DNA from: Oscillospiraceae bacterium
Lineage (GTDB): Bacteria > Bacillota > Clostridia > Oscillospirales > Ruminococcaceae
Assembly (NCBI GenBank): GCA_009784765.1
Contig: WQXP01000022.1
Location: forward strand, 1-10,525
Direction: 5' to 3'
Length of the DNA: 10,525 nucleotides
Part shown: positions 6,371-10,525 of the stretch, piece by piece
Layout: every line of letters begins with the position of its first letter
Position numbering within the stretch: the stretch's first letter is position 1
Notes under the pieces: generated by a model
The model's input: only the letters and a program-made list of their open reading frames with translations
Database searches by the model: none
What the model was told of the DNA's origin: nothing
Program-made: the position numbers and the translations under genes

Positions 6371-7350
6371 CGTTTAATCCCTGCCTCCAATACTTCCAAA
6401 AATGTGTCTACTTCGTTGAGTGTGTTCTGCCACCCGAAACTCACGCGGATTGCTGTGTCAACGTCCCTGTCTGAAACGCCGTACTTAGGGAGAATGACAG
6501 ACTTCTTTCCCCGGGCGCAAGCAGAGCCGCTCGAGACGAATATGTCATGTTCTGCGAGAAAATGCAACATAATTTCGCTCTTCACAAAGCACGAAAAGTT
6601 GACAATGTTCGCAATACTGTTACGGCTGTGAACAGGCAATTTAAGTTCGCGTAATCCCGCAACTAACCGCCCATGACAACTGTCAACTGTCAATTGTCCA
6701 TTGTCAATTGAAGCGGCGAACGCCGCGATTAGCGCGACGGGTTCAGTCCCGGGGCGAATGCCGCCTTGTTGCCCTCCTCCGAAAAGCATAGGTTTGATTC
6801 GAACACCTTTTCGAACCCATAACCCGCCGACTCCTGAAAGCCCTCCGATTTTGTGGGCGGAAACGCTGATTAAATCTGCTTTAAGTGAAGTAAGCGGGAT
6901 TTTCCCGAAAGCTTGTGCCGCGTCAACGTGAAGCAGACAGTCAGGTGGGCAATCAGGAATGTTGTGTATGAATCCTGTTTCCCCGCAGACCGCGATTTGG
7001 CTGAATAAAGCCGTGTCGTCGCTAATCGCGCCGCTTTTGTCCTCAATGAGGCTGCCGACACTCGGGTGTTCGAAAGGCGTTGTGACTATTCGAGATTTAT
7101 CCCGCCCTTTCACAGAGTATAATATCGCAAGATTATTACTCTCTGTTGCCCCCGAAGTAAAAATGAGCGAACCGCCTTTCGGCAATAGAGAGAGCAGTTT
7201 CTCCCGCGCCTCGGAAAGGATTTTCTCCGCCTTAATCCCTGCGCTGTGAAGCGCGGCGGGATTAGCGTAGTTATTCTCCGCAGCTGCGTTGAACGCCTCA
7301 ACAGCTCGCGGGTGCGGCTTTGCCGAAGCCGCATTATCGAAGTAAATCAT
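6358..7350 (-). CDS. nifS: Short NifS/IscS-type cysteine desulfurase
   Basis: A 330-residue PLP enzyme expected to take sulfur from cysteine as a persulfide and pass it on, most likely to ThiI. Motifs: IYFDNAASAKP (2-12), TSGATESNN (65-73), FEHPSV with His95, HVDAAQAFGK with Asp143 and Gln146, SAHKIGG with the PLP-binding Lys167, GGGQQGGIRPGTEP (191-204), and SSGSACARG with the persulfide Cys278. It is 50-70 residues shorter than usual. The shortening lies between the His95 motif and HVDAAQ, where the usual NNEIGT-like motif is replaced by VCGETGFIHN (121-130). Residues about 214-224 (SIDNGQLTVDS) are encoded by an in-frame heptamer repeat. ATG 7350 has AGAGGA just upstream, overlapping the purK stop 8 bases away. 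Desulfurase is by far the best call; selenocysteine lyase activity is a remote alternative. Confidence 0.9.
   Translation of the reverse strand: MIYFDNAASAKPHPRAVEAFNAAAENNYANPAALHSAGIKAEKILSEAREKLLSLLPKGGSLIFTSGATESNNLAILYSVKGRDKSRIVTTPFEHPSVGSLIEDKSGAISDDTALFSQIAVCGETGFIHNIPDCPPDCLLHVDAAQAFGKIPLTSLKADLISVSAHKIGGLSGVGGLWVRKGVRIKPMLFGGGQQGGIRPGTEPVALIAAFAASIDNGQLTVDSCHGRLVAGLRELKLPVHSRNSIANIVNFSCFVKSEIMLHFLAEHDIFVSSGSACARGKKSVILPKYGVSDRDVDTAIRVSFGWQNTLNEVDTFLEVLEAGIKRWRK
6679..6710. repeat. Heptamer tandem repeat, in frame inside the desulfurase gene
   Basis: Four and a half 7-base units: ACTGTCA, ACTGTCA, ATTGTCC, ATTGTCA, ATTG. They encode residues about 214-224 of the desulfurase (SIDNGQLTVDS) without breaking the frame. 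The units match the intergenic arrays at 2869-2895 and 1703-1716. Seven-base units keep the frame only in certain total lengths, so this copy number is constrained. Confidence 0.85.
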
Positions 7351-7358
7351 ACGTCCTC

Positions 7359-8591
7359 TTATATTCCTGTAACCTTTATAACGGGCTTGAGCTTTTCAGC
7401 AGTCGCAATTGCTTCCTCCTGCGTGTCCGCGACTACGGTGTAATGCCCCATTTTACGCCCGATTTTGCTTTGGGGCTTTCCGTACAAATGCACATTGACC
7501 TTGCTGTACTCACGATATGCCGCCGCCACCCCGATTAGCTCCGCCGCCCCGTCAGACTCACCGAGAAGATTCACCATAACCGCAGGAGCAATCAGCGACA
7601 CATCGCCAAGGGGCAATCCTGTAATCGCACGAATATGGTTTTCGTATTGGCTCGCGAAACAGCCTTCAATGGTATAATGCCCCGAGTTATGCGGGCGCGG
7701 CGCGACTTCGTTCACAAGCACTTCGCCGTCTTTGCAGACGAACAGTTCAACACAGAATGTTCCGACGCCCTCAAACACTTCCAGGACTTGTTTTGCGACT
7801 TGCATCGCCTTGTCTTTTGCTTCATCAGTTATTCTTGCAGGAACAATTGTGGTATCAAGAATGCTGTTGGTGTGGATATTCTCACCGACAGGGTAGATTA
7901 CGACTTCACCGTCAATCCCCCTGCAAGCAACTACCGAAACTTCAAGTGCGTAATCAACCCACTCCTCAAAGAAGCCGTCTATGGCTTTGAACTCCGGGCA
8001 AAGGGGGTTACACCCCTTGCCCTCCGCGCGGCAGGCTGAGCCTGCCTGCTTGGCACACGGAATATCCGCTTCTGATTTAATCACCCGGTTCCCCTTGCCG
8101 TCATACCCGCCGAATTTGCTTTTGAACATCTGCGGAAATCCGAAATCAGGGTTAAACTTCTCTGACAATCGCGGCACGGGAATACCGCGTTCTTGCAGAA
8201 TGCTCTTTTGCGTGTACTTGTTCTGAATATTTTTCAGAGCTGCAACACTCGGATATACAACCATTCCCTTGAACTCCGGGCAAGCGGAGCTTTGCCCCTT
8301 GCCCTGCGCGGCACACGGGGAACCCGTGTTGCCTTGCCCTTCCTCCACTTTCGCGAGTGCGTCGGCGCTGATATGCTCAAACTCGTATGTGATTACATCG
8401 ACCTTGCTTGCAAGCTCAAGATAGCCTTGCGTTTCAGATAAACTTGCGACAATCAGCTCATCGCAAATGCTTGAGCAAGGGCAGTCCGCCGCAGGGTCAA
8501 GCACGACTGCATAAAACCCGAGCCGCTTCGCTTCAAGCAACATCATCTTCCCGAGTTGTCCACCGCCGACTATGCCGATTCGTTTGTTCAT
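7359..8591 (-). CDS. purK: 5-(carboxyamino)imidazole ribonucleotide synthase PurK, with two in-frame insertions
   Basis: A 410-residue ATP-grasp enzyme of purine synthesis. It joins bicarbonate to aminoimidazole ribonucleotide using ATP, giving N5-CAIR for PurE. Motifs: RIGIVGGGQLGKMM (4-17), DVITYEFEHI (65-74), YPSVAALKNIQNKYTQK (113-129), FGGYDGKGNRV (160-170), FCVELFVCKDGEVLVNEVAPRPHNSGHYT (279-307, metal and ATP site) and the C-terminal domain with GKMGHYTV-like residues RKMGHYTVV (379-387). Two insertions of about 25 residues (84-108 and 179-203) match no part of the family and share GKG and CPEFK, both encoded by palindromic elements. They account for the length excess over the usual 360-390 residues. 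They sit in the linker before the ATP-grasp domain and in a loop before FFEEWVDY, so activity is plausibly kept. ATG 8591 lies 7 bases after purE. Confidence 0.95.
   Translation of the reverse strand: MNKRIGIVGGGQLGKMMLLEAKRLGFYAVVLDPAADCPCSSICDELIVASLSETQGYLELASKVDVITYEFEHISADALAKVEEGQGNTGSPCAAQGKGQSSACPEFKGMVVYPSVAALKNIQNKYTQKSILQERGIPVPRLSEKFNPDFGFPQMFKSKFGGYDGKGNRVIKSEADIPCAKQAGSACRAEGKGCNPLCPEFKAIDGFFEEWVDYALEVSVVACRGIDGEVVIYPVGENIHTNSILDTTIVPARITDEAKDKAMQVAKQVLEVFEGVGTFCVELFVCKDGEVLVNEVAPRPHNSGHYTIEGCFASQYENHIRAITGLPLGDVSLIAPAVMVNLLGESDGAAELIGVAAAYREYSKVNVHLYGKPQSKIGRKMGHYTVVADTQEEAIATAEKLKPVIKVTGI
7983..8057 (-). repeat. Two-hairpin palindromic element, in frame inside purK (copy A)
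   Basis: The plus strand begins GGCTTTGAACTCCGG (7983-7997). An imperfect hairpin follows at 7996-8022 (GGGCAA, an extra A, GGGG, a 6-base loop, CCCC, TTGCCC), then a 7-base spacer, then a perfect hairpin GGCAGGC-TGA-GCCTGCC (8030-8046). It shares TTGAACTCCGGGCAA and CCCCTTGCCCT with copy B at the same spacing. Read with purK it gives residues 179-203, including AEGKGCNPLCPEFK. GGCACACGG at 8052-8060 also recurs at 8310-8318 in copy B. Confidence 0.85.
8265..8342 (-). repeat. Two-hairpin palindromic element, in frame inside purK (copy B)
   Basis: TTGAACTCCGGGCAA at 8269-8283 equals copy A at 7987-8001. The 27-base hairpin region 8278-8304 has the same length and the same outer arms (GGGCAA and TTGCCC) as 7996-8022, but its centre differs. 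The second hairpin is ACACGGG-GAA-CCCGTGT (8313-8329), with different arm sequence from copy A but the same 7+3+7 plan. Read with purK it gives residues about 84-109, including AAQGKGQSSACPEFK, aligning without gaps to the copy A peptide at about 12 of 20 positions. Confidence 0.85.
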
Positions 8592-8598
8592 AATCCGC

Positions 8599-9108
8599 TT
8601 ACATCTCCTTCAAGTACTGCTTATAACCAACCTTTTCGAGTTTGTCAATTTTCTCATGAACATTCTCGTTGAGTTTATCTTTATAAGCCCGTAAGTATGC
8701 GCGGATTTCCTTGTCATGCACCGCTAAAATTGACGCAGCAAGAATGCCCGCGTTTTTCGCGCCGTTAATAGCAACTGTTGCCACAGGAATCCCCGGCGGC
8801 ATTTGCGCGATTGAGTAGAGCGAATCAACCCCTTTGAGGGCTTTTGTCATAATCGGCACACCTATGACAGGCAGAGTGGTAACAGACGCAACCATTCCGG
8901 GCAGATGCGCCGCCCCTCCTGCCCCTGCGATAATCACGCCGAAGCCCCGGTCGCGGGCTTTTTCCGCATAGTCGTACAAGCGTTTGGGTGTTCTGTGTGC
9001 CGAAACAATGGTGAGTTCATAAGGGATGTTCAGCTCCCCGAGGAAGTCCGCCGCTTCACGCATAATCGGGAGGTCAGAGTCGCTCCCCATAATAATTCCT
9101 ATTTTCAT
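8599..9108 (-). CDS. purE: N5-carboxyaminoimidazole ribonucleotide mutase PurE (class I)
   Basis: A 169-residue cytoplasmic mutase that converts N5-CAIR, made by PurK, to CAIR in purine synthesis. Full-length class I PurE: IGIIMGSDSDLPIM (3-16, phosphate-binding GSDSD), IVSAHRTP (34-41, with His38 and Arg39), IIAGAGGAAHLPGM (59-72, His68) and VIGVPIMT (81-88). The C-terminus ends in a Lys-rich helix. ATG 9108 follows an AGGAG about 12 bases upstream, and the gene is first behind the consensus promoter at 9149-9177. purK follows 7 bases later. The presence of PurK supports the two-step (class I) route. The leader of about 34 bases is too short for a purine riboswitch, and no PurBox was recognised. 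Confidence 0.97.
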   Translation of the reverse strand: MKIGIIMGSDSDLPIMREAADFLGELNIPYELTIVSAHRTPKRLYDYAEKARDRGFGVIIAGAGGAAHLPGMVASVTTLPVIGVPIMTKALKGVDSLYSIAQMPPGIPVATVAINGAKNAGILAASILAVHDKEIRAYLRAYKDKLNENVHEKIDKLEKVGYKQYLKEM

Positions 9109-9136
9109 AATTTTTAACTTCTCCTATAAAAAATGC

Positions 9137-9165
9137 TTGCTTTTTTCTATTATACATGATATAAT
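9137..9165 (+). promoter_or_regulatory. Divergent promoter for the tryptophanase-family gene
   Basis: On the plus strand: TTGCTT (9137-9142), a 17-base spacer, and a perfect TATAAT (9160-9165). It overlaps the purE promoter, and the two -10 boxes form an inverted repeat, TATTATA-CATGA-TATAATA (9148-9166). Transcription would start near 9172, leaving a leader of about 37 bases. That is too short for a TnaC-type leader peptide. The -35 match is partial, so this call is less sure than the opposing one. Confidence 0.65.
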
Positions 9166-9177
9166 AGAGTTTGTCAA
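9149..9177 (-). promoter_or_regulatory. Consensus sigma-70/sigma-A promoter for the purE operon
   Basis: On the minus strand: TTGACA (complement of 9172-9177), a 17-base spacer (9155-9171), then TATAAT (complement of 9149-9154). Both hexamers match the consensus perfectly at the ideal spacing. The start is expected near 9142, giving a leader of about 34 bases before purE. It is the only such match noticed for the leftward array. Confidence 0.9.
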
Positions 9178-9208
9178 GATATTTTTATAAGAAAGGTCGT
9201 TTATAATC

Positions 9209-10525
9209 ATGGCTCAAATAAAGTTCTACAAAGGCGGGAATATGCCGCTGGAAATGCACAAGGTTCGCATTATTCAAAAACTCAATCTGTTGCCGATTGA
9301 ACAAAGACAGAAGGCAATCACAGAGGCAGGGAACAATACATTCTTGCTCAAAAATCGTGAGGTTTTCTTAGATATGCTCACGGACTCAGGCACAAACGCG
9401 ATGAGCGATAAGCAGCTTGCCGCAATGATGACTGCTGATGACAGCTACGCAGGAAGCGAAACTTTCTATCGCTTGGAAGCAAAAATCCGTGAGATTTTCG
9501 CAACGAAATATTTCCTCCCTGCCCATCAAGGAAGAGCGTGCGAAAGCCTCATCAGCCAAGTGCTGATTACCGAACCCGGCGCGGTCGTTCCCATGAACTA
9601 CCATTTCACGACGACAAAGGCGCATATTTCGCGCTTCGGGGCGGGAATAGAAGAAATCATCATAGACGAAGGCTTAGTCGCGAGAAGTAACGTCGGCTTC
9701 AAAGGCGACATGAACATAAGCGTTCTGCGGGACAGAATCGCTTCTTCAAAAGCAGGAACGTCGCCGAAGATTGCGTTCGTACGGCTTGAGGCGGGTACAA
9801 ACCTGATTGGCGGTCAGCCTATATCTATGGCGAACATAAAAGAAGTGTCGAAACTCTGCCGCGAAAACGGCATTGTTCTTGTGTTCGACGCGTCGTTGCT
9901 TGCGGACAACCTTTATTTCATCAAAACCCGCGAAGAAGCGTACAAAGACACGCCGATTGTTGATATTATGCGCGAAATCGGGCAATTGTCAGACATTCTG
10001 TACTTCTCGGCTCGGAAACTCGGGTGCGCTCGCGGGGGCGGAATTTGCCTGCACGATGAGAGCCTGATGATGAAATTCCGTGAGCTTATTCCTCTGTATG
10101 AGGGCTTCTTGACTTACGGCGGTATGTCCGTCCGCGAAATGGAGGCACTCACAGTCGGGCTTGATGAAACACTCGATATGGATATGATTGCTCAAGCCCC
10201 GCAGTTTATCGGGCACATGGTTGATAAGTTCACAGCACTGAACATTCCCGTAGTTACTCCCGCAGGCGGGCTTGGCTGCCACTTGAATGCGTTAGAGTTT
10301 CTCTCTCATATCCCGCAAGAACGCTACCCCGCAGGCGCATTAGCGGCGGCACTGTACATCATCAGCGGAGTTCGCGGAATGGAACGTGGTACCCTCTCTG
10401 AACAGCGCAACCCCGACGGCACAGAACCTTTAGCGCATATGGAACTTGTGCGATTGGCTCTTCCGCGCCGAGTGTTCACCCTGTCCCAAGTTGAGTACGT
10501 GGTAGACCGCGTGAACTGGCTGTAC
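9209..10525 (+). CDS. tnaA: Tryptophanase-family beta-eliminating lyase (C-terminus outside the window)
   Basis: The first 439 residues of a PLP-dependent lyase of the tryptophanase/tyrosine phenol-lyase family, which splits aromatic amino acids into indole or phenol, pyruvate and ammonia. Motifs follow family order: MPLEMHKVR (12-20), FLDMLTDSGTNAMSD (53-67), DDSYAGSETFY (77-87), LPAHQGRA (103-110), PMNYHFTTTKAH (128-139), FKGDMNIS (164-171), NLIGGQPISMANIKEV (198-213), VFDASLLADNLYF (225-237; Asp227 for the PLP ring nitrogen), SARK with the PLP-binding Lys270, YEGFLTYGGMS (297-307), and RLALPRRVFT with the likely carboxylate-binding Arg420. Family members are about 455-475 residues, so roughly 20-35 are missing. 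AAAGG lies 12 bases before ATG 9209. After the lysine it reads LGCARGGG, not the KDAMVPMGG of E. coli TnaA, so the exact substrate is uncertain, though tryptophan is the first guess. Confidence 0.88.
   Translation, partial: MAQIKFYKGGNMPLEMHKVRIIQKLNLLPIEQRQKAITEAGNNTFLLKNREVFLDMLTDSGTNAMSDKQLAAMMTADDSYAGSETFYRLEAKIREIFATKYFLPAHQGRACESLISQVLITEPGAVVPMNYHFTTTKAHISRFGAGIEEIIIDEGLVARSNVGFKGDMNISVLRDRIASSKAGTSPKIAFVRLEAGTNLIGGQPISMANIKEVSKLCRENGIVLVFDASLLADNLYFIKTREEAYKDTPIVDIMREIGQLSDILYFSARKLGCARGGGICLHDESLMMKFRELIPLYEGFLTYGGMSVREMEALTVGLDETLDMDMIAQAPQFIGHMVDKFTALNIPVVTPAGGLGCHLNALEFLSHIPQERYPAGALAAALYIISGVRGMERGTLSEQRNPDGTEPLAHMELVRLALPRRVFTLSQVEYVVDRVNWLY

Noticed and set aside
6191..6631. 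A 146-codon plus-strand open frame across the thiI/desulfurase junction
   Set aside because: Both underlying genes are firmly identified on the opposite strand. This frame is antisense with no motif.
7359..9108. AIR branch-point link to thiamine synthesis through purE, purK and thiI
   Set aside because: AIR also feeds thiamine pyrimidine synthesis and ThiI acts in thiazole synthesis in some bacteria, but no thi biosynthetic gene is present, so the tRNA thiolation role is simpler.
9109..9208. Purine riboswitch, PurBox or TnaC-type leader in the divergent gap
   Set aside because: The leaders are only about 34 and 37 bases, no aptamer fold or PurBox-like motif is visible, and there is no room for a leader peptide.

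Overview
The window looks like chromosomal DNA from a Gram-positive, probably clostridial (Firmicutes), bacterium. The evidence is three class B sortases, one with a lipobox; a ThiI without a rhodanese domain; strong GGAGG-type ribosome binding sites; and a consensus TTGACA/17 bp/TATAAT promoter. This assignment is inference from gene families. No rRNA or tRNA gene is visible.

Layout: a compact leftward array runs from purE (start 9108) to the left edge, with gaps of 67 bases or less and several overlaps. In transcription order it is purE and purK (AIR to CAIR in purine synthesis), a short NifS-type cysteine desulfurase overlapping thiI (a sulfur relay to tRNA 4-thiouridine), a stand-alone CinA C-terminal domain (PncC, NMN deamidase family), three consecutive class B sortases, and the start of a secreted Thr/Ala/Pro-repeat protein cut by the window edge. 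Transcription probably starts at the consensus promoter at 9149-9177. No convincing terminator lies between the genes, so a single housekeeping-plus-surface operon is possible. On the right, a tryptophanase-family beta-eliminating lyase is read rightward from a promoter that overlaps the purE promoter back to back. It is cut by the right edge.

Two things stand out. First, the three neighbouring sortases use three different membrane attachments: a five-helix polytopic domain, a predicted lipid anchor, and a single N-terminal helix. They share a Trp-containing C-terminal extension beyond the usual sortase fold, and they lie beside a likely surface protein. Second, small palindromic elements sit in frame inside housekeeping genes. 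Two related copies lie in purK, and a third, inverted copy lies in the pncC/cinA gene, splitting a conserved glycine-rich loop. Each is about 65-75 bp, with two hairpins and an edge resembling CTTTGAACTCCGG. A separate heptamer repeat family (ATTGTCA-like) occurs at two places next to sortase genes and also in frame inside the cysteine desulfurase gene. This resembles the in-frame palindromic elements of Rickettsia in behaviour, though I see no evidence of common origin.
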